From the NCBI RefSeq assembly GCF_007655135.1, contig NC_045127.1, positions 7,263,001 to 7,327,000 on the forward strand: DNA of 64,000 bases. The letters are read 5' to 3'. Under the pieces are notes generated by a model that saw nothing but the letters and a program-made list of their open reading frames with translations, did not search any database and was not told where the DNA came from. Position 1 is the first letter of the stretch, and each line of letters starts with the position of its first letter. The position numbers were made by a program, and so were the translations under genes. Positions 1-12,730 of this stretch are shown here, piece after piece. This DNA is from Punica granatum (Eukaryota > Streptophyta > Magnoliopsida > Myrtales > Lythraceae).

Positions 1-225
1 AAGAGTATGCAGGATGGCAAAGAAGGGGAAATTACAAGCATCGACTGTAAAAACTTGTTGCATATGAAAGAAAACCTATCCTCATCATATTGGCAGAAAG
101 ACGGGAAGATTGCGCTGACAATAAAGAAATGCAGAACACGCCATAAAAATTGGCGCTTCTCTGGAAATTTTGAGACTTATCACCGAGACCTTTACAACTG
201 GATTATGAAGGACATGATTATACCT

Positions 226-3200
226 CTAGGATTGCTCTTGCTGATTCCCTGAGGTGCTCCCAAGGAATTGCTTCACACAACTCGGGTTTACATCAAATAT
301 GAAAGGCGTTCCTCTGATCTGGAGGGAAAAGATAATTGCAACCCATCAGCTTTTGATCTCTAACATGGATAATGGTCTTGATTTCGACTTGAAAATTATG
401 ATATGGTGGGAGGTTTGGAGTCAAAGATCCATCAAAGATGTTGAAGATAATAATTGCAGGAAATTTGGAAAACTAGAAACAAGCTATCGCAATGTTACCT
501 CAATCAGACAATTGGGAGTCAGTGTTAGACTCAGCCCAGGCGCCACTGGCTTGTTATTGACAAAGATAGAGAATTTGTTCCCAAGATTCCTCAGAAGGCA
601 AGACCCATTTTTCTCCAACTTTATTGTCGCCTACGAAGTTCAGGGAAGCAAACCACTTACAATCATTTTAAAGCAGATTTGGCAGTGGGGCAGGTACCCT
701 AAAGTAAACTGATAATGAAACAGCGGTTTGGCAGATATCGAAAACTCAAAATCTTACCTGTCGCCTTGAAATTTTGTTAGATCGTCCTTCTGTCCCCAAG
801 TCAATGTCAACTTTAAAACCTTCAGTCCCTCTCCCAAGTAAGACCTTCAAAAATATATGATGTTTCACTAAGCCCAATTCAATGGTAATTTTATATTGAT
901 AAGAAACTTTAGAACTTCCATGCCAGAAGCTGATTGAAAGCCAGGGTTTATTTGTTCCTTTGATATATACTGCATTTGCAATATAATGCTAACTGTTTCA
1001 CATGAAAAATTCAAACCAATTGACAAAATAGAGGCGCATTTTAGACCAAAGAAATGAGTATGAAAAGCTGTTGGTAAAAAAATTTCATTTTTGATGAAAA
1101 ACCCTTTGACACGGAAACAATTTTCCAGGAAACCAAGAAAGCTGGAAATACCAATAGTATGGGATGAATTGAAATTTCTCATTTGTATAGCTAACAGAAC
1201 CTGTAGTTCAAACTTCAATCAGAACTCCATCAAACTAATATACCTCTTGTTTTCTTATATAGTGCTTCGAATAGTGACCGTATAGAACAGCAAACGCTTT
1301 ATGAGATGCGATGGCTCTTTGCATATAAGAATGAGCTCCTTGCTCTAGCCTCACTATTGTCCTCCTCGCCGCCTCATTATTATACCGCGAGACTGCACAA
1401 AGAAACAGCCAAAATCATTCACACTATGACGGGATTTACAGACCAAATCATTTATTCATGCATGTTAAATTTGCTTTTCGCATGGACTCCTGATTTATAA
1501 TAAGTATTACCTTCTTCATTAGAAAAAAAATCCTGGTCATCTGGGTCCAAGTCCATGTCGAGGATCTGTATAAACAACGAAGTTATTGGTAAAAACTTCT
1601 TGTGCAGAACAATTCAAAACTTCCAGCGAGTATAACAAGCTATTAGATGATCATAAGCTTTACCATTGCCTCAATATCGGAAAATGAAGCCAGATCATCA
1701 TCACTTTCAATTTGTTCTGGTGCTGAAGAACAAGGACCCGTTCCTGTCTCCAGGCCAGCAGGATCTATTGTCCCAAGTTCAGAATCTAGAGGGTCTCGAA
1801 CCTCCGGAGGGGCATCTTGTTGTTGGAACTGAAATTTGTCAGAATCATTAAGGGGCTTCTCCAGAGCACAATCAGTTGAATTACTGGCTAGATGTTTGAC
1901 CCCTGAAGTTTCCGCCTGCTCCTCCTTCAGTGTCAAAGTTGGCATATTCTCCAACCTAACAGTCAATCGATCACTTATGTCGGCCAAATTGGCATCGACA
2001 TTGCTATTGGAGACCTCGCATTTAGTCCCGCGAGCAGACCCAACAGTTGGGTTAGCAGAATTCTTTACTGAAACCAGTGGGCCAATTGATTGTGAGAGAC
2101 CATGATACTGGCCCTGGGAAATCCCTGGGCCCCTTTCAACAGTTCTTGGATTTGCTGACAAATCCTTCCCCAAAGCGGAAGGAATACAATTTTTACTTTC
2201 TTGGAACCTGCTCTTCGCCTTCACGAAAGCCGAGGAAGTGCCAAACATCTTTGGAAACACAACATCATCATTGCATGGAATGTCCGGGTCCTCTGTGTTC
2301 AATGCACATAACATAAACCCATCGCATGTCTCAGAAAATTGCAGGCCTGAACCCGACACGCTTGATGCCATGCACTCTTCTGATTTGCAGATATCATCAG
2401 GAACCAAGTTGGTTTTAGAAGCCACTGCTGCAGAAATAGCTTGGGGCACATCAGTTAAGTCTCCTTCTTGATTAGCATCAATTGGAGAATTCAGAAGGAG
2501 TGAGCTCAGGCCATCATAGTAAGACTTATCAAAGGGGTCCTTCGCATCAACATCCATGAAAAGGAGCTCTTCCTCATTTGTGAAGTTCAGCAGAGACTCC
2601 GAGAGTTCTGCCAAGTAACCTTTAGTACTATCACCTGAGTGACCCACATTCTTATTTTCATCATCATTGGTTATAGTTAAAGCTTCTTCAATGCAAAGAT
2701 CCTTCTCTCCTAGGCCGAGATCATCTGGTGTTGACATGCCTTCCACAGCTTTCCAAATAGGCATATCTGGAAGTGGAGACGAACAGTCCAACCCATGAAA
2801 GGAGGCACCACAGTCCAAAATTGGGGAGTTGAATACATGGGTTTGTTCCATTTCCTGGCAAGTGTTTTCGCCATTGTGATTTGAAGGAGCAAAAGCAGGC
2901 GAAGATTTTGCACCTATATTGTTGGTTTCGAACAACTCCATATGACCAGCATCCCTTTTAAGAGGACTAGGCATTGCTCTACTCAGATCATCTTGCTCCA
3001 CAGGAAAGCCTTCAGTTGGTTTCTCCACGTCTTTAGCAAAGGCATTATTTGTACTAATCACACCATCCATCAGAAGATTAGGAAAAGCATGCTGCACAAT
3101 CTCGAGATCAGATTCTTGAAGCTCAAAATGGCTCGAGTTAGGGTCCCCAAGCATGTAATCCCCTGTTAGCGTACCATCTACAGTTCGAATTCCATTACTG

Positions 3201-3928
3201 GGGCCCACAAGGTAGTCAAAATCCTCAGAGTTAAACGGCTCATTGCATATTCTTTTGCGAAGAGCATAGTAGCAGCTGCGAACGCTCTGGGTTTTTCTCT
3301 TTCCAGAGGAATACTTGTTTCCCTTCAAGTCTCCAAACTTAGTGAACTTTGATGTGAGGGTTGGAGCAAGTTGCTCAAATTCAATCATGTGGACTGAAGC
3401 TTCAGCGGAAATAACGGGGTCGTAGAGGAGGGAGTACCACCGTTCCTGAATTTCTCGGACAGTGTACCTTCGAGAAAATCGCACTGCACCTTTCGCAAGA
3501 GATTCCAAGGAAGCACCAGTCTGGACAAATAATGAAAACATGAAGAGAAAGTCAAAATATAGTTTAAGAAGTTCAACTATTTTGGAAGAATCCATCACAG
3601 GAATAAAAGACCATTTCCACTTCATCATCTTTGTATCACAACTCTAGGCTTCATGATCAATAGAATGACAAGGGATGAAAAGCAATTGCCGCGGAAATGG
3701 TCCATTGCTGTATTAGTCATTCTGTCCCCGAACAATGGCATTTGAAATCAAAGGCAAACTGATGCTAAGAATAAGATCCAAAAATAAATGAGAGAGCAGA
3801 TACACCGACATTTGTAGTTTCTCACATTCGTAAATATAAGTTCTGAAAACCACAAAAGCAGAATCCCCCGATAATATAATTACAGATACTTATATGCTTT
3901 CAATGCAATCTAATCCTTAATATATACA

Positions 3929-3970
<42 letters not shown>

Positions 3971-4934
3971 CCAATGCGATCCAATCCTTAAAAGAAATTC
4001 TGTATCCAAGAAAGCTCAATATCATTCTGGTAACATTGAAAATGACAACCTAGGGAACTCAGACCCGATTTATTACCGTAAACACCATGATGAGAATTTG
4101 CCTCCAGCCTCACTGCATATATGGCAGATTAAAAGAAACGAATACCTGACATTGCCAACACCTTCCCAATAGCATAGAGCACATCAATTACTCAGGCAAC
4201 AATATGAAGACCTTTGCCTCAGTTTAGAGGTTAATCAGCTTGTCAACATTAATAGCCATTGAATTCTTAGACCCGAACAAAGTAACCATCAGTTCTCATT
4301 GAAGTGAGATCGGCACACTGCCAAGTCTTTTTGGTGCAAAATTAAAGGTGAGGACCACCGATTGTCCAACAAAGCTCACTATTCAAGAATCCCCAAAGAG
4401 ACCCAAACGAGCATTCAAGTACGAAAAGCCATAGTAAAACGGCACCTCACTGAGCAATTAGCACACATTGCTAACAGTCAAGAACACGAAGCATCCATTG
4501 GCTATAAAGGTGGACGTGCAAGATAGCTGCGAAAACACACTAAAAAAAAATACCACACACCTAACCACTGCCTAGTATGCTCAACATTTCAGACCGAAAT
4601 ATTACACATCATGAACCGGTTGCTTCGATAGATTCGGACAAAGAATCAGAAGCTCGCAATCTATCTCGTCACAGCAATCAAAGAAGTTCCACAGCAAGAA
4701 CCAAAGCTCAAAGCTACAGGGCTCCCCCACACACATTCATGACTTAGAAAAATTTACCAAACAGCAATTTAATCAGTAGAAAAAAACAAAAACAAAAACA
4801 AAAAGGCCCAAATACTAAAAGGGTGTTCAAAACGTAGCCAAATTGTTCAAGAAAAGGGAAGAGACCTCAACGGCGTGTTTCAGCAGGAAATCGTCCTCCG
4901 GAATCCAAGGGGCGGCGGGGGCCAGAGCTCCCAT
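226..4934 (-). CDS. MCRS1: Microspherule protein 1-like protein with C-terminal FHA domain (EMB1967-type), complete, 7 exons
   Basis: Nuclear protein of the MCRS1 family. The animal members sit in INO80 and NSL chromatin complexes; the Arabidopsis homologue EMB1967 is needed for embryo development. Exons on the minus strand: 4866-4934, 1664-3520, 1511-1565, 1244-1392, 758-844, 499-630, 226-318. They give 813 aa with all phases consistent. The first exon encodes MGALAPAAPWIPEDDFLLKH and exon 2 begins TGASLESLAKGAV; both match the family N-terminus (MCRS_N), and the SCYYALRKRICNEPFNSEDF block follows. Residues 200-620 are acidic and low-complexity. Exons 3-4 carry the MILDMDLDPDDQDF and RLEQGAHSYMQRAIASHKAF motifs. 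The FHA domain (about 711-800) has LLGRGTEG, NKISRRQA, NLGNKFSIFVN and NCLIEIRGTPFIFDVN. The usual FHA SxxH histidine is Gln here. Intron 1 holds a (TG)n run. The start was chosen by family match; the exon-2 reading frame runs upstream into intron 1 but has no homology there. Confidence 0.95.
3521..4865 (-). other. Intron 1 of the MCRS1-like gene
   Basis: This 1.35-kb intron separates the 23-codon first exon from the long second exon. It contains a (GT)n microsatellite at about 3938-3968 and no recognisable coding sequence. The donor reads GTCTCT after codon 23, and the acceptor CAG precedes ACTGGTGCTTCC on the minus strand. Confidence 0.85.
3938..3968. repeat. (TG)n microsatellite
   Basis: About 15 uninterrupted TG/GT dinucleotides within intron 1 of the MCRS1-like gene, preceded by a short TATATA run. 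It is likely to be length-polymorphic. Confidence 0.95.
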
Positions 4935-7904
4935 CACCGAAAGCTCCTAGCACAACGGAAAAAAATGCTTCCTTTGCGCGTGTTCCTCTCTCCGTACTGA
5001 CCAGAGCGGTTCTGGGTGAGGTGTTGAAGGTCGGTGGCCGAAGAGCAATGGAGGGGCTTACGGGGCTGAAAGGCTTTGTCGCTCTGATTAACAGTGCCAG
5101 TGCTCTGCCTTGAGGGGGCTGAGAAGAGACGGAAGGGAAGGAGGACTAGAAGCAGAATAGAAGGAAGGAGAAAACTCAGAAAAAGGGTTTTTGAAACGGT
5201 GCGAAGACTCGAGCGCCGCGGTTGCACAAAAACTCCGTAAATCCGATCCCAGAGATCTCCCGCGCACGACACGTGTCCTCTGTTCGTTGTCGTAATCTTT
5301 TTTTTACCCCCAATAATCCTTTTCATCGGTCGTATTTTAATTTTTTCAACTAATTTGATAGAGAAAAATGGTATAATTCATGGTTTTTTAGACTCATTTA
5401 TTTTTTTTAACTTCGTGTATCTTATATACTCGGTTAACTTCATTTTTTATTCATCCAGAAAAACAATTCATCTTTTACCTTTTTTAACTTCATATATATT
5501 TTCATTGAAAATAAATTTGCATATAGAGAGCTCAATATCAATTAATTACCCGTTTATGAGCATTATTTATCGAACAAAACTTTCTTAAGATAAACGCTGA
5601 TATATTTAAGATATCGTCTAAAAATATGCCATGTAAATAATACAAAAAATATATTTTAATAGGAAATTAGATATTGAAATTATATCATTAGAAATTCCTA
5701 AAATATTTTAAAAAAAAATATAAGATGCTGATATGGCGGAACGAGAGGGTTTAGAATTTTGATGACATGATAGCGTAAGAGAAGGCAATTTTAATTTTGA
5801 TGAGATGCGACATAATATACCGACTCAAGAATTTATTATTTATTATTATTGTTGTTGTTATTGTTATTGTTATTGAGATAATTAAAATTTATTCGCGAAT
5901 AGAGAAATGTGTTACTTAAATTACACTCATCCATTTAATTTATCAAGAGAATTTATATTTTCCAAGATTTAGAAGTTATTTAATTTTTATCCGGAGAAAG
6001 TGGAGAGTTTCTTTAGTTTTGTGATCTAATCTATGGTCAACCTTATGCAATTTAAATGGCTATTACAATATGAGGTAAACTTTTATAATAGATAAGATAT
6101 ATATAAATACATAGTAATTAATTTCCTGACTGTATATATATATATATAAGATATGAATTGGAGAATGTTCGTGGAAAACAACTGGAGAGTTGAATTTGTC
6201 CACGGAGCAGCCACCAAAAACTGTCTCTTTTGCTTTGATATAAATTCCTTATAGGAAAAAGGCCAAAAGGGAAAGTAAATTATTATTTAAATTCCCGTTT
6301 CGACTGCTCCGACAATTTATTGTCTCCTCAATCTCAATTTTTAAATCAGAAAGAGACACAAATGTTGACTAATAGCACAGGCAATGGTCTTGTTTGTTTG
6401 AACAACAGACAATTATTTTGGGTGGCCCCATACGAAATGAAAACAGTTCACTTTCTTTGGATAACATCTTATGAAAGATAATTGAGCGATGGGATGGGGT
6501 TAATTAGGGAGGGATTCTTTAATTTCCCATAACTTATATTTGGATAAACTTCATTAAATTATAGGATGGGATGGTGTGATAATTTAAAAAAGATCCTAAC
6601 TTTTAATTTTTTTGTATAATGTTATTTCTTCATATTCCTCCATAACACTCCAAATTGGTGATATTAAAATATAAAGGTTATGAAGGGTTATGATGGGATT
6701 AGTTATCTCCCTTAACCCTCCCTCTCTTAAAAATTTAAAACCAAACATGGATTATTATATCAATCCATGCATAACTCATTCTTTCGTAACCATTCATAAC
6801 ATTCAAATCCCAATAAGTACGTAATGTGCTTCCTGCCATGAGTTAGATTTCTTTCCTTCTTTTTTGTGGCAGAAAGATTTCTTTTCTCTTATATGGAAAA
6901 TGCACAATAAAATAGTATCTTAATTATAAATAATCTAATGCAAGAAATTTAAGAAAATCATGTGTTAATTACTTATTTTTTCAGTTATACGAAGAGGCCA
7001 ATGAGTCTAGACGCCTAGTGTCCGCTAATCGTTTATTAGTATAATGAGGTTTGCTCTCAATTCAAAATTAAAAGATTTTGAATTCAATTCTCATTGATAG
7101 AATTTCGACATTTCTTTATTTTTCCTTCCTAAGCCGAACACATGATCTCGTTTACAATTAAAAACAAAAACAAGAGAGATAATTTTCAAGTCCCCATGCT
7201 AACAATCGATCTCGTCCAGCACTATGGGAGCACCGATAACATTAAATAGCCTGGACCATGCTAATCTACGTTCACGCATGCTTAATGTAGTGTTCTCGAG
7301 GCACAACGACTATCCTATATATAGCTAGTCCACTGCTATTATCGGTGTAAGACTATACCGAACTATCCTAACAAAGAGCACGCGATAAACGATATTATGT
7401 TGGAATAATTATGCATATTGATCTTTGTGAACTCATGCGCCATGTTGATACTACCGCAAGCTCAACGTTAGAGTAGTACCACTACAAACGGGTTCGACAA
7501 TAAATAGGGGCCTTCTCTCTCCGTGCATTCGCTCCCAGGTCTCCAACTAGACTTGGACCCGTAATCTAGATCTTGGAATATCAGCGTTACCAATTGAGCT
7601 ATCGCCTCATTGATAGGTGAGAAAAGAAAAACCATCCTGATCTCTTTACTTTGGTAAGAAATGATATAAGTCTTTTAAGCAATGGCATTGCATCATACCA
7701 TACTACATATTCTATATAGAGTCATGAGGTACGTACACACTTCTACTGGTGTCAAGCGCATACCATGACACAGAAGTACTGATGTGTTCTAGCACACGAA
7801 ATCAAGCTACATAATTCATCAGTCCCAAATTTCATGAGATTTATGATATACATCGCAGCATTTGTATGATCTGCCATATGATGTCAGTCGCATAGACTGA
7901 TTTA
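4935..7904. other. Intergenic: MCRS1-like 5' side to AP3 3' side
   Basis: The first 300-350 bases upstream of 4934 are GC-richer and probably hold the 5' UTR and core promoter of the MCRS1-like gene. A 130-codon open frame there (4934-5326) has no family resemblance. From about 5330 the DNA is AT-rich. An imperfect inverted repeat with TTTGG-type ends (about 6440-6755) may be an old MITE. A SINE-like block with a weak box-B-like motif lies at about 7000-7150, and a clearer tRNA-like SINE head is at 7540-7610. No gene was recognised. Confidence 0.7.
7540..7610 (-). mobile_element. tRNA-like head of a SINE
   Basis: On the minus strand the sequence starts GGCGATAGCTCAATTGGTAA, a good match to the pol III A box (TRGCNNAGYGG-like). 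About 35 bases later comes a B-box-like GGGTCCAAGTCT. The body probably continues on the minus strand to about 7400. It does not fold into a proper tRNA, so a tRNA-derived SINE is preferred over a tRNA gene. The 3' limit and target duplication were not determined. Confidence 0.5.
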
Positions 7905-10329
7905 TTAATCAAGCAGTGGGTAGGTTGTGATGCAGGACCCGCCATCTTGGAGATTAGGCTGGTTCGGTTGCAGGCGAAGAGCAAATAAACGGGAACCTTC
8001 ATTGAAGTAGCCAATTATGGGATCATCAGTGATATTCCCGCATAACTCGTAACTCAGATCATCCTCTTCTGCATCCTGGTTGACACGAAACAGAAGAGAA
8101 AATTAACTATCTAGAAACAAAGGAGAATGTGCATGTATATGTATTGGGGTCGGGGCAATCATCAATTGATCGTGTAAATATTAATTGCTTACAATAGCAT
8201 GGAGGAGATTCTTGTTGACTTGTATGGAGTTCCTATGCTGCAAACATCAAGTGGCGAAAAGTTTTAAGTTCAAACCTTAAGTTTCGGCAATGGTGAGTTT
8301 AGTATTCATCAACAATATGTAAATGCGATTCATGAGTTGTCGAATAACTAAAACTTGCCTTTCTCTTGGTGGTCTCGGTCTGATTGGAGATTGTCTTGTA
8401 CTGTTTAATGAGAGGATAAAATCAATTATAGGTCAAGCTCGTAATTATAATTTTTCAAACTTAATTATAAGAAGAAATGAAGATATATAATATATATGCG
8501 TAGTTTATACACCCTTGCAAACATAATTAACTGAATATACAGTCGTATATTTCCATGCTATAAGCACTACATCGTACAAGACTGATCTGTTGAACCGTTG
8601 GATTTCCTTAAAGATAGGTGACAATCAAAATAAAAGGGTATACTCAATTATCTCTAGACTGAGATAATGATCTAGTGGGTGCACTGCCTTTTGTAAGGCG
8701 AGAAGCTTGCCAACATCGACATTAACGACGCAAGATATCGATTTCCAATTTACATTTAAAAAGCAAAGGACGTCGCCTATGAAGCATCTCACTCTACATG
8801 TTTTGTAACAAATGTCGGAACAATACGCATGCATCCCACCAAACAGCAAGATGAAGTACAGGGAACTTATGAATAAAAATTCATAGCCTAGCTATGAGTG
8901 AATTGATAAAACAAGGAAATGACTATAAGTATATATATACCTTGCGTTCACGAATGACATGGGCAGCTGATTCCATTTCTTGCTCAAGACCGCACAATTC
9001 CCCGTAGGTCATGTTGTTCAAGCTCTGGCCATGACGCCTCCTATTAATTTTTATCACATTTTCACTCCCAAAGAGTAGGTGGGGAAAAAAAAAAGAAAGA
9101 AAGAAAGAACATGCGATATATAAAAACCAATCCTAATTATCTTTAACAATTATATTCAGAATATGAAAAACTAATCCTAATGCAGTATGTTGCTTAGTCA
9201 GATTGTTGATCTGGTATGATTTCGAGTCGCATCTCTTCTTAATTTTGCTTTGACAGTTTTGAGCTGCCCTCTTTTATGGTTCGTAATTGGCCTTTGAACT
9301 CTTGTACAATAGCTTCTTAATAGCATTTGCAATTATTAGAGGAAGGAAAAAAAAAAAGAGAGAGACAGAGACAGAGCAAACAAATATATATCAGTGACCA
9401 TCCAAAGCTAAACTTTTTCTCTTTTGATGAAATATGGAGACGAATCCCAAAGAGTAAAAACTTATAAAGAACTTCTAACAATAGATATATGTGTGTCGGG
9501 CTTCCCCCTAATATAATTACCTGATCTCCAGACGAATTTTCCTATTTACCTCCTTCAGTTTGTTCAAGGTTTCTTGCATTTTCTGCCCAAAAATATATGC
9601 ACCCCATTAGACATAAAAAGGATTGATATTGTAAATACGACATAATTTGTAAAAAAGAAATTGGTAATTATAATTTCTTGGATTTAGTAGAGGGACAGAT
9701 GTCCGATATTTCGTACATATATATATTGTGCATCGTTTTGAAATTAGGAACAGAACAAGAACTTGATTCATTCATTAATAACCAAAGTTTGACAGGAAAC
9801 ATGGATCGATCTACGAGTATATTGAAATTTATATACGAGTCAAGGCATATCTCTATTATCTATTTTTTTTTTTTTTTAATCCGGTGGAAGTCAGCTGAAT
9901 TCTATTTATGTATATATAAAAAAAAAGAGATTAATTATAGATATATTCCCTAACAATTAATAAATTAAATTACTTAGTGGAAAAAGTACCTCATAGTGAG
10001 AGCTCCAAACATCGGTGCCTGATTTTGTCTGATACAGATCGAGCAGCTGTTTTGTTCTATACCCCAATCCAAATAAAAAACAATTAATTAAAAAGAAAAA
10101 AAATGTCGGGAAACCTAGGGTTTTGAAACAAGTAAACGTACGAGGAGGAAGGGCTGACGTAGTCGTAGAGCTTCTCAGTGCCGGAGATGATGATGATGGA
10201 GACCTTGGCGTCGCAGAGGACGGAGAGCTCGTGAGCCTTCTTGAAGAGGCCGTTGCGCCTCTTCGAGAAGGTCACCTGCCGGTTCGTCGTGTTCTCAATC
10301 TTCTTGATCTCGATCTTCCCTCTAGCCAT
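7905..10329 (-). CDS. AP3: APETALA3-type class-B MADS-box protein, complete, 7 exons
   Basis: Floral homeotic transcription factor. It pairs with PISTILLATA-type proteins to bind CArG boxes and specify petals and stamens. Exons on the minus strand: 10142-10329 (188), 9990-10056 (67), 9521-9582 (62), 8941-9040 (100), 8359-8400 (42), 8193-8237 (45), 7905-8075 (171). They give 224 aa, and the internal exon lengths are the classic AP3 pattern. MADS domain 1-60 ([20 protein letters not shown]), I region with [21 protein letters not shown] domain about 88-168, C region 169-224. The C region has a PI-derived motif ([18 protein letters not shown]) and an end ([12 protein letters not shown]) resembling the euAP3 motif. 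The intron after exon 5 has a GC donor (AAG|GCAAGT). A TATA-like element lies about 100 bases upstream of the ATG. The MADS segment [14 protein letters not shown] departs from the usual IMFSS pattern. Assignment to AP3 rather than TM6 rests on the C-terminal motif. Confidence 0.95.
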
Positions 10330-10427
10330 ACTAGTCTATAGTTATTGTGTATCTTCTTCTTCTCCTCTCCTCACCTCCTCCTCCTCTTCTTTTTCTTATG
10401 CTTGTTTTGTTGTCTTCCCTCTCTAGT

Positions 10428-10441
10428 TGGTATTATAAGTA
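10428..10441 (-). promoter_or_regulatory. Probable TATA element of AP3-like gene
   Basis: On the minus strand this reads CTACTTATAATACC, about 100 bases upstream of the start codon, which leaves a plausible 5' UTR. The UTR region is rich in GAA/GAG on the minus strand. No canonical CC(A/T)6GG CArG box was spotted close by. Confidence 0.45.
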
Positions 10442-10649
10442 GACACAAGGGGGAGGAGATAGATGGAATTTAATTAATAATAATGTGAAGAAGAAGAAGA
10501 AGAAAAGGAAAGTGGAAGGGAAGAGGGGACGTGTCGCCGGAAACGGAAAGGGGTTAGGCCTCGAGGTGGAAAGGTGTTGGAGTCAGTAACCCACACAAAC
10601 ACATATATATGGCAACCTCCTTTTTTTTTTGGGATATGTACCCCGATAT

Positions 10650-10815
10650 CTGAGAGTCTAATGGATCTCGACTAATTTAGTTCGAACTGGGTCGACTATT
10701 GAATGGGTAAAACTTTCCATGTATAGATTTTCTCAATTCACAATACTAGAATTCAAGACCATGCTCTAGGGAAATAAGCATTGTACTGCTTTAACTAACT
10801 TGTATTAGTTTGCAA
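10650..10815 (-). mobile_element. SINE family A, copy 1
   Basis: Read on the minus strand, this copy has an A-box-like TAGTTAAAGCAGTA, a B-box-like GGTCTTGAATTC (complement of 10749-10760) and the body GTGAATTGAGAAAATC. It then continues through AGTCGACCCAGTTCGAAC and ends near CTCAGATATCGGGG. It aligns over more than 110 bases with copies at 11.7, 29.8 and 30.2 kb. A tRNA-derived SINE is the simplest reading. Confidence 0.6.
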
Positions 10816-11659
10816 CCTCTTGTTTCATTACTATATGAGGTGCTCTTATGTCCCTATCGGTGGTGACGGAACTCGGATTCTGAAAATCCATTAATAATGA
10901 CTTCCATCCAAATTGAGCTATGGGTTAAAATGTATAATTAGGAAAGTACACTTGAAGTGTTTTAGTTAGGAAAAAAAAGAAGAAAGAGATGAACAAATAA
11001 CAAGCTAAGAACATCAAAATAAATGGAGAAAAATTTAGATTAGACCTTATTATAAGTACGTATCCATCATAAGTTATACATGGAATGGGGGGATATATAT
11101 TATGAACGGTCCTCCTCGCTCATTCCCACCCTCCTCCTTCACATATATATCGAGAGGATGCAATGCACCAATAATGTTATATGCTTTGAGGGTTAGTTTT
11201 TCTTCTCTCTTTCTTTTTTTTTTTTTTAATTGGGGAGGAGGGTTTTAGGGTTAGTCAAATCAAGGATGTTCTTACCAATAGAAAGGTACTGAAATAAAAT
11301 TATTGAAAAATAACTTCTGTTTTTGCAAGAATTTTAGAGTGTTTGGAAAAATTGGTATATAGTAACTAAAATTAAAGGACGGAGTCGACGCGGTATGATA
11401 TGCATAAGCAGGAGTAGTTTCATAATTGATAGTTGTTAACCTATAGGAGAATATCACATTTGTGTAAAATAAAAATAAAAATAAAAAGTAAAGGATTATC
11501 TCTTGGTTTTTTTGAAAGTAGTTACTATACATTGATTTCACTTAAATATACTGATAAATAGAAAAGGCAGCTATAGAGTTTCTCATTTCACTCGCAAGCA
11601 TAATCGAAGAATCAACATATATATACCACGAATTGATTTCGGCGCTTTTTCCCTTTAGA

Positions 11660-11785
11660 TAAGGTCTCGACTTCGAGTTTTGTGAATGTAGAAAATCCAC
11701 GTTGATATGATTTTATCTCTTAGTGGGTCGATCCGGCTTGACTGGATTAATCGGGGTCCAATTGGGGTTTCTGATATCAGGATCC
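11660..11785 (+). mobile_element. SINE family A, copy 2
   Basis: The plus strand reads GGTCTCGACTTCGAGTTTTG, then GTAGAAAATCCACG, GGGTCGATCCGGCTTGACTG and an end near TTTCTGATATCAGG. Order and spacing of these blocks match the reverse complement of copy 1, so the two lie in opposite orientation about 0.9 kb apart upstream of AP3. Confidence 0.6.
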
Positions 11786-12730
11786 ACACCGAGAAAAAAG
11801 AGGCTTATATGCCTAACAAATTGATAAGGAAAAGAGAAATAAATTTCATGAACGATTCCACTGAAAAAAAAAAGGTTCGATGATGAGAGAATTGAATTTG
11901 AAAATAATAGGCTATATCTGAGACATCGAATGTAACTAGAAATTACATTTTGAATGGCGTTGATTTTGTTTTTGGTGGAAATGGTTGATTTTTAAATAAA
12001 GAAATTTGCGGTATCTTGATAGAAAACAGAAAATCGATTTTTGAGGCAGTAAAAAATTATACTTTTCTTCTCCAAATCAGGCCGATATTTCTAACAAGGG
12101 GAATTTGTACAGCATGGGGCGCGTAGTACTTCATTACTTGCGTTTGCAGGGAGCATTATTTTCCCTTGGGGCCCACCGTTTTGTGATTGATTGGCTTAGG
12201 GCTGTCGAGTCGTCTTTTTGTTATGAAGGAATGAATTGCAGAAATCAGGCCGGACGGGGGGAATTCCCCGGGATTTCCTCGACGTGACCCAATTCGAAGC
12301 TTGGAGGTCTACAATTTTGGACCCACGCCGAATTTGGGCTAAGTTTTGGACTTAATGGACAAGACGTTTGAAGGAAGAGCTCTAAATAGAGGTCCAGCTG
12401 AGAAAAATTTTGCCTTATCAAACGCGCACGAGATCACGGGGCTCTCGCGCATTATATCCCTGTTTGCCGGCAGATGAAGAAGCGCCAACCTGCATCATAA
12501 ATCCAAACGGGAATCACTTCCGAAAAATGAAAACATATCGAGGCCGAAAAGCGAACAATCATAGTCATACATAGTACATGATATGAGAACGATAGAGATG
12601 ATCCATCAAAGAAAGGAGAAGGGGAGACAAATCATTATGAGAACCTCAACAATGAGAATTGACCACAAAACCTCATAGTTTTGAATTAAGAATGTTTGTT
12701 ACCATATCAAACTGTCTTTATAAAAGTTTA

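Noticed and set aside
254..712. Plus-strand 152-codon open frame, and the 81-codon frame at 7-252
   Set aside because: Both lie antisense to the last exons of the MCRS1-like gene and its introns, where the minus strand encodes a clear FHA domain. No family resemblance on the plus strand.
2744..2763. Plus-strand TTCCACAGCTTTCC, similar to the miR396 seed
   Set aside because: It lies inside the coding exon of the MCRS1-like gene on the opposite strand and diverges from miR396 after 14 bases. No hairpin partner was seen.
4934..5326. Minus-strand 130-codon open frame upstream of the MCRS1-like gene
   Set aside because: It lies in the leader/promoter region and overlaps the true start ATG in another frame. 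It is basic low-complexity sequence with no recognised domain.
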